Positions 53,263 to 62,686 of a stretch of DNA of 64,000 nucleotides are shown here, one piece after another (positions within the stretch are counted from its first letter, which is position 1; every line of letters starts with the position of its first letter). The position numbers were made by a program, and so were the translations under genes. Below the pieces are notes generated by a model. The model did not search any database and was not told the DNA's origin. It worked only from the letters and a program-made list of their open reading frames with translations. This stretch comes from SHVO01 sp050250575 (GTDB taxonomy: Bacteria > Pseudomonadota > Alphaproteobacteria > Rhodospirillales > Rhodospirillaceae): NCBI GenBank assembly GCA_050250575.1, contig JBFWOJ010000004.1, positions 124,001 through 188,000 on the forward strand, written 5' to 3'.

Positions 53263-54119
53263 TGAGCGATCCCCTCCAGGATCCCGTTCCCCTGGTGGAG
53301 GACACCGAACGTCCGGCCCAGGGCCGTTTCAAAGTGCGCGGACGCGCCGCACGCAAATTGAGCAGTCTCTCGTTCAATCGCATCGTTCCCAACATGCTGA
53401 CGCTGGTGGCGCTGTGCGCGGGCCTCACCGCCATCCGCTACGGATTCGCCGGGCTTTGGGACCGCGCTGTTGTGGCCATCCTGATCGCGGCGATGTTGGA
53501 CGGCGTCGACGGCCGGATTGCGCGGTTATTGAAGGGGACCAGCAAGTTCGGAGCGGAACTCGATTCCCTCGCCGACGCGATCAATTTCGGCGTCGCCCCC
53601 GCGCTCGTCATGTTTTTGTGGGCGATGCACGACGCCGGCGGCATCGGCTGGGCCGTTTGTCTCTTGCACGCGATTTGCACGGTCCTGCGCCTCGCGCGCT
53701 TCAACACCATGGTCGGGCAGGATCTGCCTCATTGGGCGCACAACTACTTCACCGGCGTGCCGTCGCCTGGCGGCGCCGGGATCGCCATCCTGCCGCTGAT
53801 CTTCTGGCTCCTCACGGAAGAACGCATTTTCCAGCACTGGGCTGTGGCGGGCATTTTCCTCATCGCTTCTGCGGTTCTGATGGTCAGCCGCGTGCCGGTC
53901 TATTCAGGCAAGCATGTACGGCTGAAGCCGCAATTGGTCGTGCCGCTGATGGTGCTTGTGGCTGTGATCGCGGCGCTGTTGGTCACGGAACCCTGGGCGA
54001 CCCTCAGCTTCATCGGCCTCGTGTATATCGCGCTGATTCCAATGAGCGTCTGGTCATATAAGCGCCTCGAACGCGGCGAAGCCGCCAAGGGCGGGCATCC
54101 GACGGCGAACGTCGCCTAG
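53262..54119 (+). CDS. pssA: CDP-diacylglycerol-serine O-phosphatidyltransferase
   Basis: 285 residues, ATG overlapping the psd stop (TGATG). The CDP-alcohol phosphotransferase motif DGxxAR...GxxxDxxxD is seen as 'DGVDGRIARLLKGTSKFGAE' followed by LDSLAD. Several membrane helices follow. It supplies phosphatidylserine to psd, so the two genes form a complete phosphatidylethanolamine branch. Confidence 0.94.
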   Translation: MSDPLQDPVPLVEDTERPAQGRFKVRGRAARKLSSLSFNRIVPNMLTLVALCAGLTAIRYGFAGLWDRAVVAILIAAMLDGVDGRIARLLKGTSKFGAELDSLADAINFGVAPALVMFLWAMHDAGGIGWAVCLLHAICTVLRLARFNTMVGQDLPHWAHNYFTGVPSPGGAGIAILPLIFWLLTEERIFQHWAVAGIFLIASAVLMVSRVPVYSGKHVRLKPQLVVPLMVLVAVIAALLVTEPWATLSFIGLVYIALIPMSVWSYKRLERGEAAKGGHPTANVA

Positions 54120-56302
54120 CGCCTGAATCCGGACCGGCGTCCGGTCGGTCGGCCGCTCTTCGTCTTCGGGTGTCGTATCGCCTTGCGCAGGGCTTGCTGG
54201 CTCGGCAGTGCCGACGGCTCGGCCGCGGCTTGGAGCCCTTCACTTTCGCCGATCGCCTCCCGCTCGCCGCCGTATTCCAGTTCCAAAGCTTCGAGGCGCC
54301 TGATCTCGTCGCGCAGGCGCGCCGCCTCCTCGAACTCGAGATCCGCGGCCGCGGCTTTCATCTTTGCTTCCAGATCGTCGATCGTGGCGCGCAGATTGTG
54401 GCCGATGAGGTGAGGCTCTTCGGCAAGGCCCGTATCGACCGTCACCCGATCCTGCTCGTAGACGCTCTCCAGCACGTCGGAAATGCGTGAGCGCACGGTC
54501 TCGGGCGTGATGCCGTTGGCGGCATTGAAGGCCTGCTGCTTCTCGCGGCGGCGGTTGGTTTCGCCGATGGCCTTCTCCAGCGACTCCGTCATGCGATCGG
54601 CGTACAGAATCACGCGGCCTTCCACGTTACGCGCCGCACGGCCGATGGTCTGGATCAGCGAGCGTTCGGAGCGCAGGAAACCTTCCTTGTCGGCGTCGAG
54701 AATGGCGACGAGGCCGCACTCGGGGATGTCCAGGCCTTCGCGCAAAAGGTTGATTCCGACCAGCACGTCAAACGCGCCGAGCCGCAAATCGCGAATGATT
54801 TCGATGCGCTCCAGCGTTTCGATATCCGAGTGCATGTAGCGGACACGGATCCCGTTTTCATGGAAGTACTCGGTCAGGTCCTCGGCCATGCGCTTGGTGA
54901 GGGTGGTCACGAGGACGCGCATGCCGCGTGCCGCCACCGCTTTGACTTCACCCAGCAAATCGTCGACCTGTTTTTCCGCGGGCCGCACGATGCAGACCGG
55001 ATCGATCAGGCCCGTCGGCCGGATCACCTGCTCGGTGAACACGCCTCCGGTGCGTTCCATTTCCCAAGGGCCGGGCGTTGCCGACACAAAGACCGTCTCC
55101 GGACGCATGCGCTCCCACTCTTCGAACTTCAGGGGGCGGTTGTCGGTGCACGACGGCAGGCGAAAGCCATACTCCGCAAGGGTCGATTTCCGATTGTAGT
55201 CGCCGCGGAACATGGCGCCGATCTGCGGCACCGCGACATGGCTTTCGTCGACGAACAGAAGCGCGTCTTCGGGAAGATATTCGAACAGCGTCGGTGGCGG
55301 TTCGCCCGGCGCCCGCCCGGTCAGGAAGCGCGAATAGTTTTCGATGCTTTTGCAGTGGCCCGTGGTCTCGAGCATCTCGAGATCGAACATCGTGCGCTGC
55401 TCGAGCCGCTGGGCTTCGAGCAGCTTTCCCTGGGCGTTGAATTCGGCCAGGCGCTCCTTGAGCTCGGCCTTGATGCCCTTGATCGCCTGCGAAAGGGCCG
55501 GCCGCGGCGTGACATAGTGGCTCTTCGGATAAACCACCTCGTCGAGCAGGTTCGCGGTCTTCTCCCCGGTCAGCGGATCGAACTCATGGATGAATTCAAT
55601 GTCGTCGCCGAACAGCGACACGCGCCAGGCGCGGTCTTCGTAGTGCGCCGGAAAGATCTCGACCACGTCCCCGCGCACGCGGAATGTGCCGCGGTGGAAG
55701 TCGGCGTCGTTTCTCTTGTATTGCAGTGCGACCAGCTGTTTGACGAGCTCGGCGCGCGGCAGCGTTGCACCGGCTTTCAAGGGAATCGTCATCTTGGAGT
55801 AGGATTCCACGGCGCCGATACCGTAGAGGCAGCTCACCGAGGCGACGATAATGACGTCGCGCCGTTCCAGGATCGAACGCGTCGCGGCGTGGCGCATACG
55901 GTCGATCTGTTCGTTGATGCTGGAATCTTTTTCGATATACGTGTCCGTGCGCGGCACGTAGGCTTCCGGCTGGTAGTAGTCGTAATACGACACGAAATAT
56001 TCGACCGCATTCTCCGGGAAGAACGCTTTCATCTCGCCGTAAAGCTGCGCCGCCAGGGTCTTGTTCGGCGCCAGGATCAGCGCCGGCCGTCCCGTGTGTG
56101 CGATCACATGCGCCATCGTGAACGTCTTGCCTGAACCGGTCACGCCGAGCAGCACCTGGTCGCGCTCGTGGGCTTGCAGCCCCTCGATCAGTTCTGCGAT
56201 CGCACGCGGCTGGTCGCCGGCGGGCGTGAAGTCGCTTTTCAGCTTGTACGCGGCGCGCGGGCCGGCAGGTGGTTTCGCATAAAGGGGAACGGCGACGGAC
56301 AT
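54116..56302 (-). CDS. uvrB: Excinuclease ABC subunit B
   Basis: 728 residues. Helicase motif I 'GVTGSGKTFT', the beta-hairpin region 'YYDYYQPEAYVPRTDTYIEKD' (about residues 100-121), motif II 'FVDESHVAVPQ', motif VI 'QTIGRAARNVEGR', and the C-terminal UVR domain 'LEAKMKAAAADLEFEEAARLRDEI'. A basic tail follows. Nucleotide excision repair. No LexA-like box was found upstream, unlike recA. Converges with pssA (4-bp overlap). Confidence 0.96.
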   Translation of the reverse strand: MSVAVPLYAKPPAGPRAAYKLKSDFTPAGDQPRAIAELIEGLQAHERDQVLLGVTGSGKTFTMAHVIAHTGRPALILAPNKTLAAQLYGEMKAFFPENAVEYFVSYYDYYQPEAYVPRTDTYIEKDSSINEQIDRMRHAATRSILERRDVIIVASVSCLYGIGAVESYSKMTIPLKAGATLPRAELVKQLVALQYKRNDADFHRGTFRVRGDVVEIFPAHYEDRAWRVSLFGDDIEFIHEFDPLTGEKTANLLDEVVYPKSHYVTPRPALSQAIKGIKAELKERLAEFNAQGKLLEAQRLEQRTMFDLEMLETTGHCKSIENYSRFLTGRAPGEPPPTLFEYLPEDALLFVDESHVAVPQIGAMFRGDYNRKSTLAEYGFRLPSCTDNRPLKFEEWERMRPETVFVSATPGPWEMERTGGVFTEQVIRPTGLIDPVCIVRPAEKQVDDLLGEVKAVAARGMRVLVTTLTKRMAEDLTEYFHENGIRVRYMHSDIETLERIEIIRDLRLGAFDVLVGINLLREGLDIPECGLVAILDADKEGFLRSERSLIQTIGRAARNVEGRVILYADRMTESLEKAIGETNRRREKQQAFNAANGITPETVRSRISDVLESVYEQDRVTVDTGLAEEPHLIGHNLRATIDDLEAKMKAAAADLEFEEAARLRDEIRRLEALELEYGGEREAIGESEGLQAAAEPSALPSQQALRKAIRHPKTKSGRPTGRRSGFRR

Positions 56303-56404
56303 GAGGCTCGGACTGGAAGGACGCTTGGGCAGCCATCATACATAGGGTCACGCTGGTCCGCCTGCCACCTTTTCCCCGGCGTATTTGGCGTCTAACGTGA
56401 CGAT

Positions 56405-58162
56405 ATGACGCAAGAATTCGAACAGGGCGTGGCCTTGGCGCGCCAGGGTCGCCTCGCGGAGGCCGAGGCGCTTTTCATCAAAGTGTCGGCAGCCGAGCCC
56501 CACAACTACGCGGCGCACCGTATGCTCGCGCTCGTGCGCTACCAGCAAGGGCGGTTTCCGCCGGCGCTGGAGGCCATCGATGCAGCGAACGCGGCCAACC
56601 CCGCAGCCGCCGAGCCTTGGGTGTTGCGCGGTGCGATCTTGCACCGGATGGAACGCCGCGATGAGGCGATCGCGAGCCTCGACAAGGCAACCTCCCTCGA
56701 TCCCCGCGATCCGCGCGCGTGGTACAACCGCGGTGTCGTGCTCGGCGAATGTGGGCGCTTCGACCAAGCGGTCGCAAGCTTCGATCAGGCCCTCGCGATC
56801 CAGGAAAACCCCGAGGTATGGACGACCCGCGCCGGCGCTCTCCTGAACCTGAAGCGCCCCGCTGACGCTCTCGCGTCCGCCAACCGGGCGCTTGAGCTCG
56901 CGCCCCACTACATCCCGGCGCTGTGCAATCGCGGGATGGCCCATGCCGACCTCAAACATCTTCGGGAAGCCGTTGCGGACCTCGATCACGCGCTGGCCCA
57001 TGCGCCGGCCATGGCCGAGGCCTGGGTCAACCGCGGCACCGTTCTTTACGAGTTGGAGGAGTTCGCCGAGGCGCTCGCGAGCTACGACCGCGCCTTGCAG
57101 CTGCAGGCCGACAACCGGGCGGCGTGGGTGAATCGCGGTGATGTGCTGCTTGCCTTGAAGCGCTACGCGGAAGCACTCGAAAATTTCGACCGCGCGCGCG
57201 AGCTGGCGCCCGGCGCGGCCGTCTCCGTCAAACGCGCCGCGACGTTCAATTACTTGAACCGGCTGCCCGAAGCTCTCGCCGCCGCGGATGAGGCTTTGGG
57301 GTCGCGCGGCGACTATGGCGAAGCGCACGAGATGCGGGGCCGCGTCCTGCTGGAGATGCACCGCATTGAAGAAGGGCTCGAGGCGCTGCGCCGCAGCGGC
57401 GAAAACGCACTGCAGCCCGGCGAAGACAGTGAATCCGTTCAACGTCATGAGGCGGAGCTGCGCGATCATCTTCGCACGCATGCCGTCGAGGCCGGCGAAC
57501 GTATGTCAGGGCCTGTCGTGAATTGCGAAAATGCTGAGGTTGTCGCCCGCGATTGGGCCACGAAACGCCCGCAGATCGTGGTCGTCGACAATTTGCTCAC
57601 TGCTGAAGGACTCGCCGCGCTGCGCCGTTTCTGTTGGACGCGCGACATGTGGAAACGGGCCTACCCGGGCGGCTACCTCGGCGCACTGCCCCAGACCGGT
57701 TTCGCCGCGCCCCTGCTCGCGCAGCTAGCCGAAGAGTTGCGCGCCGTCTTTCCCACGGTGATCGGCGATCACGGCCTGCGACTTCTTTGGGGGTTCAAGT
57801 ACGACAGTTCCCTGAAAGGGATCGGCATTCACGCCGATCAGGCGGCCGTGAACGTCAACTTCTGGATCACGCCGGATGACGCAAACCTCGATCCCGCCGG
57901 TGGCGGACTCAAGATCTGGAGCGCAACCGCGCCGCTCGGATGGAATCCGGAGGTCTATAATCGCGACGAAGCGCGGATCCGCGCCTTTCTGAAGGACGCG
58001 GGCGCGACCTCCATCACCGTTCCCTACCGCGCCAATCGCGCCGTGATCTTCGATTCAGACCTGTTTCACGAAACCGACGCCTTCAGCTTCAAGGACGGTT
58101 ACCTCAACCGGCGCATGAACCTGACGCTGCTCTTTGGCCGCAGAAATGCCCATGGAACCTGA
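56405..58162 (+). CDS. TPR protein fused to a 2-oxoglutarate/Fe(II) dioxygenase domain
   Basis: 585 residues. Residues about 1-330 are nine or so TPR repeats ('AWYNRGVVLGECGRFDQAVASFDQALAIQ'-like, split). Residues about 395-580 form a jelly-roll dioxygenase: iron ligands 'GIHADQAAVNVNFWI' (HxD) and 'DLFHETD' (distal His), with 'NRRMNLTLLF' providing the 2-oxoglutarate Arg. Likely a protein or small-molecule hydroxylase with TPR-mediated substrate binding. Substrate unknown; soluble, no signal peptide. Confidence 0.82.
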   Translation: MTQEFEQGVALARQGRLAEAEALFIKVSAAEPHNYAAHRMLALVRYQQGRFPPALEAIDAANAANPAAAEPWVLRGAILHRMERRDEAIASLDKATSLDPRDPRAWYNRGVVLGECGRFDQAVASFDQALAIQENPEVWTTRAGALLNLKRPADALASANRALELAPHYIPALCNRGMAHADLKHLREAVADLDHALAHAPAMAEAWVNRGTVLYELEEFAEALASYDRALQLQADNRAAWVNRGDVLLALKRYAEALENFDRARELAPGAAVSVKRAATFNYLNRLPEALAAADEALGSRGDYGEAHEMRGRVLLEMHRIEEGLEALRRSGENALQPGEDSESVQRHEAELRDHLRTHAVEAGERMSGPVVNCENAEVVARDWATKRPQIVVVDNLLTAEGLAALRRFCWTRDMWKRAYPGGYLGALPQTGFAAPLLAQLAEELRAVFPTVIGDHGLRLLWGFKYDSSLKGIGIHADQAAVNVNFWITPDDANLDPAGGGLKIWSATAPLGWNPEVYNRDEARIRAFLKDAGATSITVPYRANRAVIFDSDLFHETDAFSFKDGYLNRRMNLTLLFGRRNAHGT

Positions 58163-58232
58163 ATAAGTCGACGGTTGCGGGCGGAGGCCAGGGGACGGTA
58201 GGTTACGGCCCCTTTCACAAGAGGAGCCGCAC

Positions 58233-59435
58233 GTGTCGATTCTCGCCCAGCGCCTGTCCGCCATTAAGCCGTCGCCGACCATCGCGGTGACCACCAAAGC
58301 GGCGGAACTGAAAGCGCAGGGCCTGGACGTCATCGGGCTCGGCGCGGGCGAGCCCGACTTCGATACGCCCGACCACGTCAAGGCGGCCGGCAAGGCGGCG
58401 ATCGATCGCGGGGAAACCAAGTACACCCCGCCGCAGGGCACGCCGGCGCTGCGCAAGGCCATCGTCGCGAAGTTCAAGCGCGAGAACGGCCTCGATTATA
58501 AGCCGGAGCAGGTCACCGTCGGCGTCGGCGGCAAGCAGGTGATCTTCAACGCTTTCCTCGCCACTGTGCAGGAAGGCGATGAGGTCATCGTGCCGGCGCC
58601 CTACTGGGTCAGCTACCCCGACATCGCGCTGCTTTTCGGCGGCAAGCCCGTCTATGTCACCTGCGGCGAAAACGCCCGCTTCAAGCTCTCGCCTGAAGCC
58701 TTGGCCGGCGCGATCACGCCCAAGACCAAGTGGCTGATCCTCAATTCGCCCAGCAATCCGACGGGCGCGGCCTATACGCGCGACGAGCTGCGCGCGCTTG
58801 CCGATGTACTGCTCAAGCATCCGCACGTCTGGATCATGACGGACGACATCTATGAGCATCTCACCTACGACGGCTTCAAGTTCGCAACCTTGTGCGAAGT
58901 CGAACCGAAGCTCCTCGACCGCACGTTGACGCTCAACGGCGTCTCGAAGGCCTATTCCATGACCGGCTGGCGCATGGGCTACGCTTGCGGTCCGATCGAG
59001 CTCATCAAGGCGATGAACATGATCCAGTCGCAAAGCGCCAGCCATCCGAGTTCGATCACTCAGGCGGCCACCATTGCCGCCCTGGATGGCGGCTTGGATT
59101 TCTTGAAGCCGCGCAACGACGCTTTCAAGCAGCGCCGCGACATGGTCGTGAAGATGTTGAATGAGGCAAAGGGCATTACCTGCCAGACGCCGGAAGGCGC
59201 CTTCTACGTTTACCCGTCGTGCGCGGGCGTGATCGGTAAGACGACGCCGAAGGGGCGCAAACTGAACACGGATACCGATTTCGTCGAGGCGCTTTTGGAG
59301 GAGGCCCTGGTGGCGGCGGTGCAGGGAACCGCTTTCGGCCTTTCGCCCTATTTCCGCATCTCCTACGCCACCTCCACCGAAGCCCTCACGAAGGCCTGCA
59401 CCCGCATCCAGGATTTCTGCGCCGCCCTCAAATAA
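58233..59435 (+). CDS. aspC: Aspartate aminotransferase (class I)
   Basis: 400 residues; GTG 58233 with AGGAG six bases upstream. The PLP lysine is Lys239 in 'LNGVSKAYSMTGWRMGY'; 'GAGEPDFDTP' near the start and 'NSPSNPTG' are typical of the AspB/AatA (type Ib) group common in alphaproteobacteria. Transfers the amino group between aspartate and 2-oxoglutarate. Monocistronic. Confidence 0.92.
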   Translation: MSILAQRLSAIKPSPTIAVTTKAAELKAQGLDVIGLGAGEPDFDTPDHVKAAGKAAIDRGETKYTPPQGTPALRKAIVAKFKRENGLDYKPEQVTVGVGGKQVIFNAFLATVQEGDEVIVPAPYWVSYPDIALLFGGKPVYVTCGENARFKLSPEALAGAITPKTKWLILNSPSNPTGAAYTRDELRALADVLLKHPHVWIMTDDIYEHLTYDGFKFATLCEVEPKLLDRTLTLNGVSKAYSMTGWRMGYACGPIELIKAMNMIQSQSASHPSSITQAATIAALDGGLDFLKPRNDAFKQRRDMVVKMLNEAKGITCQTPEGAFYVYPSCAGVIGKTTPKGRKLNTDTDFVEALLEEALVAAVQGTAFGLSPYFRISYATSTEALTKACTRIQDFCAALK

Positions 59436-59883
59436 CAGGGACATCGCGGCCGCCGCGGCGGCCACGAGCCTGTCGCGCCCGGCGCGATGCTGGCGCTGGG
59501 CCGCCTTTCTCCAAACGATCGCCCACGACACGGATCCTGCGCGGCACGGTCCGCGGAGGGTTTGCGCGCGCTGCGGCGCGCAGCCGCACCGGGGGCACGA
59601 GGCGGAGAGCAAAAGAGCAAGACCGGTTTCAGCCGAGCGGGGCCTAAAAGTTTCGGCCCTGAAGGGGGAGGACCTTCAGGGCCGATTGATTTTACGTCCG
59701 GAGACGGGTCTTTCGACCATCTGCGGCTCCCGGGGGAGGACCGGTTACCGCGGATCTGCAGTGTTTGCTGCGATGCAAAAAATCTAGCCGCGACCCGCGC
59801 CTTGGACCACCTCTAAATTCGGGTGTGCCCTATGCATGCTGTGCATGGCTAACTATTTAGGAAAAATGACTTTTTGGCGTCGG
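59436..59883. other. 448-bp gap between convergent genes
   Basis: It separates aspC and the LysR gene. It contains a 16-bp palindrome of GGCC/GCC units at 59448-59463 without a T-run, then the strongly structured stretch described as a candidate small RNA (59645-59790), then an AT-rich stretch next to the LysR stop. No protein-coding frame with a ribosome site was seen. Confidence 0.6.
59645..59790 (-). ncRNA. Candidate anti-Shine-Dalgarno small RNA (cuckoo/suhB-like)
   Basis: Read leftward, three hairpins follow each other: stem CCGG (59730-59744) with loop TCCTCCC; GGTC-GAAA-GACC (59707-59718), a GNRA tetraloop; and a perfect 12-bp stem (59654-59665 with 59673-59684), loop TCCTCCC, then AAACTTTT. 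The GNRA loop and the T-run exist only on the minus strand, which sets the orientation. UCCUCCC is complementary to Shine-Dalgarno sequences, as in known alphaproteobacterial anti-SD RNAs. The 5' end is a guess: TAGATT near 59788 could be a -10. Confidence 0.65.
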
Positions 59884-60846
59884 CTAGCCGGCCGAGCGCG
59901 TCTCGTCCGGCGTATTCTGCGCGACAACTCGCAACTGCGATTTTGCCTTCGCCATTTCACGCACGAGAAAATCTCTAAAGACCGCCACGCGCGCGGACTG
60001 CCGCAGCTCTTCGGGGTATACGAAATAGGCCTCGATGGGCGGCCCCTCGACCCCGGGAAGCACCTGAACCAGGCCGCGGCCCTCCTGCAGGAAATACTCC
60101 GGCAACGCGCCGATCCCGATGCCGGCCTTCACCGCGCGGTAGATGCCGTAGATGTTGTTCACCTTCAGCGTGGCGTGCGCGGTGATTCCTTTTTCGCGCA
60201 GGATTTCCGGTAGCCAGTTGATGGTGCGCACCGGTGCGACGCCTTCGCCGAACAGCACGAGATCGTGGTTGCGCAGATCGTCGAGAGAGGCGGGCGCGCC
60301 GCGGTCTTTCAGATAGTCCGCCGACGCGTAGAGATTGGCGCGCAGGGCGCCGACGTGACGTTGGATCAAATCCGGTTGGGTCGGCTCGTTGAACCGGATC
60401 GCAACATCGGCTTCGCGCATCGCAAGATCGAGTTCGCGATCGTCCAGCCGCAGCATCACTTCGATGCCCGGGTAATTTCTGATGAATTCTTTGAGGCGGC
60501 TCGTCAGCCACACCGATCCGAAGGCGACGGTGGTGGTGACGCGCAATACACCCTCGGTGCTTTCCTTGGTCTCCGTCAGAAGGCTTTCGACGCTGTTCAG
60601 CTTGGCGAATACGTCGTGCACGGTCTTGTAGAGAAGATCGCCCTGTTCGGTGAGGATCAGCCCGCGCGCGTGGCGGTGGAACAGGCTGACGCCGAGCGAT
60701 TCCTCCAGCGCGCTGATCTGACGGCTGACCGCCGACTGCGACAGGTTCAGGGTCTCGCTCGCGTGCGTGAAGCTGCCGGCTTCCGCGACGGCGTGGAAGA
60801 CACGCAGTTTGTCCCAGTCGAGACGGCTGTTTTGACGCTGTGGCAC
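59884..60846 (-). CDS. LysR-family transcriptional regulator
   Basis: 320 residues; GTG 60846 is chosen for AAGGA six bases upstream (a longer form starts at 60882). The HTH is 'FHAVAEAGSFTHASETLNLSQSAVSRQISALEESLG' (about residues 14-50), followed by a periplasmic-binding-like effector domain. It lies 86 bp after trxB on the same strand. Targets unknown. Confidence 0.9.
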   Translation of the reverse strand: MPQRQNSRLDWDKLRVFHAVAEAGSFTHASETLNLSQSAVSRQISALEESLGVSLFHRHARGLILTEQGDLLYKTVHDVFAKLNSVESLLTETKESTEGVLRVTTTVAFGSVWLTSRLKEFIRNYPGIEVMLRLDDRELDLAMREADVAIRFNEPTQPDLIQRHVGALRANLYASADYLKDRGAPASLDDLRNHDLVLFGEGVAPVRTINWLPEILREKGITAHATLKVNNIYGIYRAVKAGIGIGALPEYFLQEGRGLVQVLPGVEGPPIEAYFVYPEELRQSARVAVFRDFLVREMAKAKSQLRVVAQNTPDETRSAG

Positions 60847-60932
60847 TTGAGATCCTTTCCGCGCGTCTGGCGCGTCCAGCAACCTTTGAACCGGGCCCTG
60901 ATCGTTCGGTGGGCCGCGGGTACCAACGAATC

Positions 60933-61880
60933 TCAGTGGCCGGCGCCGCCCGCCAGGAAGCGGTCGGCTTCCAGCGCGGCCATGCAGCCGGTGCCGGCGG
61001 CGGTCACCGCCTGGCGATAGACGTGATCCTGCACGTCGCCGGCTGCGAACACGCCGGGAATGTTCGTCCGCGTCGAATCGGCCTTGGTGACGAGATAGCC
61101 GTTCTCGTCCATGTCGAGCACGCCCTTGAACAGTTCAGTGTTGGGCGTATGGCCGATGGCGACGAACAAGCCGTCGATCTTCAGCTCCTGCATCGCGCCG
61201 GACTTGAGATTGCGCACGCGCGCACCGGTGACGCCGGGCGGCGCGTCCTTGCCGATCACTTCATCGACCGCCGAATCCCAGATCACTTGGATCTTGGGAT
61301 GATCGAACAGGCGTTTCTGAAGGATCTTCTCGGCGCGCAGCGAATCGCGCCGGTGAATCAGCGTGACCTTGGTCGCATGATTGGTCAGGTACAGGGCTTC
61401 CTCGACCGCGGTGTTGCCGCCGCCCACCACCGCGACTTCCTTGCCGCGGAAAAAGAACCCATCGCATGTGGCGCAGGCCGAGACGCCAAAGCCCTGAAAC
61501 TTTTTCTCGGATGGCAGGCCGAGCCAGCGGGCCGATGCGCCGGTTGAGATAATGAGCGAGTCGCAGGTGAAGGTATCGCCGGAATCCCCCGCCAGGGTGA
61601 ACGGGCGTTTGCTGAAGTCGATCTTAACGATGGTATCGCTGACCATGCGCGCGCCGACATGCTCGGCCTGCTTCTGCATCTGCTCCATCAGCCAGGGGCC
61701 CTGGATGACGTCCGGGAAGCCCGGATAGTTCTCGACGTCGGTGGTGATGGTCATCTGGCCGCCCGGCTGCATGCCGGCCACGACCACCGGCGAAAGGTTG
61801 GCGCGCGCGGCGTAGATCGCGGCCGTGAGGCCGGCGGGACCGGAGCCGAGGATCAGAACTTTGGTATGAGTATTTGTCAT
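60933..61880 (-). CDS. trxB: Thioredoxin reductase
   Basis: 315 residues from ATG 61880. FAD motif 'GSGPAGLTAAIYAARANL', NADPH motif 'VVGGGNTAVEEALYL', and the redox pair Cys136-Ala-Thr-Cys139 ('SACATCDGFF'). The C-terminus 'GVFAAGDVQDHVYRQAVTAAGTGCMAALEAD' (about residues 278-308) is standard. Reduces thioredoxin with NADPH. Confidence 0.96.
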   Translation of the reverse strand: MTNTHTKVLILGSGPAGLTAAIYAARANLSPVVVAGMQPGGQMTITTDVENYPGFPDVIQGPWLMEQMQKQAEHVGARMVSDTIVKIDFSKRPFTLAGDSGDTFTCDSLIISTGASARWLGLPSEKKFQGFGVSACATCDGFFFRGKEVAVVGGGNTAVEEALYLTNHATKVTLIHRRDSLRAEKILQKRLFDHPKIQVIWDSAVDEVIGKDAPPGVTGARVRNLKSGAMQELKIDGLFVAIGHTPNTELFKGVLDMDENGYLVTKADSTRTNIPGVFAAGDVQDHVYRQAVTAAGTGCMAALEADRFLAGGAGH

Positions 61881-62112
61881 AGCTAGAACGGCGCCTCGGC
61901 GGCGGAAAACGGCTTTGCGGTGCAGCAAAATAAGGGCTGACAGATATACGGGCGTGGTCCTGCGGGCGCAAGGCCGGGCAGGTTCGCCTGCGCGCCAAGC
62001 ATAACTCGCGGCGCGTGCCCTATGGGAGTTGCGTCAGGGGCGGATTCTTTATAACAATATTTCGCGGCGCCGCGGAGGGACGCCGCCGTCGCATGACGAT
62101 ACTGGGGGATGG

Positions 62113-62640
62113 ATGCAACGCGTAAAGCTCGATCGGATCGACCGGCAGATCCTGTCCGATCTGCAGGCCGATGGCCGCATGACCAATGTGGAGCTGGCGC
62201 ACCGCGCCGGGATCTCCGCCCCGCCCTGCCTGCGGCGCGTCCGGGCGCTCGAACAGGCCGGCTATATCAAGGGTTACCATGCCCAGCTGGACCAGGCGCA
62301 GCTTGGCTATGCGGTCACGGTTTTCGCCCACGTCGGCCTTAACAGCCAGGCGGAAGCCGACCTGTCGGCGTTCGAAGCCCTGGTCAAGGAATGGCCGGAG
62401 GTGCGCGAGTGCCACATGCTCGCCGGCGAGACCGACTTTCTCCTGCGCATCGTCGCCAAGGACTGGGACGCCTACCAAAAGTTCGTCACGGAAAAGCTGA
62501 CCGCCGCGCCGAAGGTCGCCCACGTGAAGTCGGCGCTGAATATCCGCAGCGCCAAGAACCTGCCCGGCGTGCCGATCGCGGTGGACGGCGACAAACCGGC
62601 CCAGCCGCCGCTGACCGTGCCGGCCGGGCTGGGGACGTAA
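62113..62640 (+). CDS. Lrp/AsnC-family transcriptional regulator
   Basis: 175 residues from ATG 62113 (GGGGG upstream). HTH 'LDRIDRQILSDLQADGRMTNVELAHRAGISAPPCLRRVRAL' (about residues 6-46), then the RAM ligand domain ('GYAVTVFAHVGL', 'VRECHMLAGETDFLLRIVAKD'). The tail after residue 150 is Pro-rich and longer than usual. Divergent from trxB; converges on greA. Confidence 0.92.
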   Translation: MQRVKLDRIDRQILSDLQADGRMTNVELAHRAGISAPPCLRRVRALEQAGYIKGYHAQLDQAQLGYAVTVFAHVGLNSQAEADLSAFEALVKEWPEVRECHMLAGETDFLLRIVAKDWDAYQKFVTEKLTAAPKVAHVKSALNIRSAKNLPGVPIAVDGDKPAQPPLTVPAGLGT

Positions 62641-62686
62641 ACGCTGTCGCCTTACCGCCGCAAGGATGACGCCGCGGAGTGCAGCC

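Noticed and set aside
56303..56404. LexA box for uvrB
   Set aside because: No GTTC-N7-GTTC or GAAC-N7-GAAC pattern is present ahead of uvrB.
59448..59463. 16-bp GGCC/GCC palindrome after aspC as a terminator
   Set aside because: No T-run follows, so intrinsic termination is not supported.
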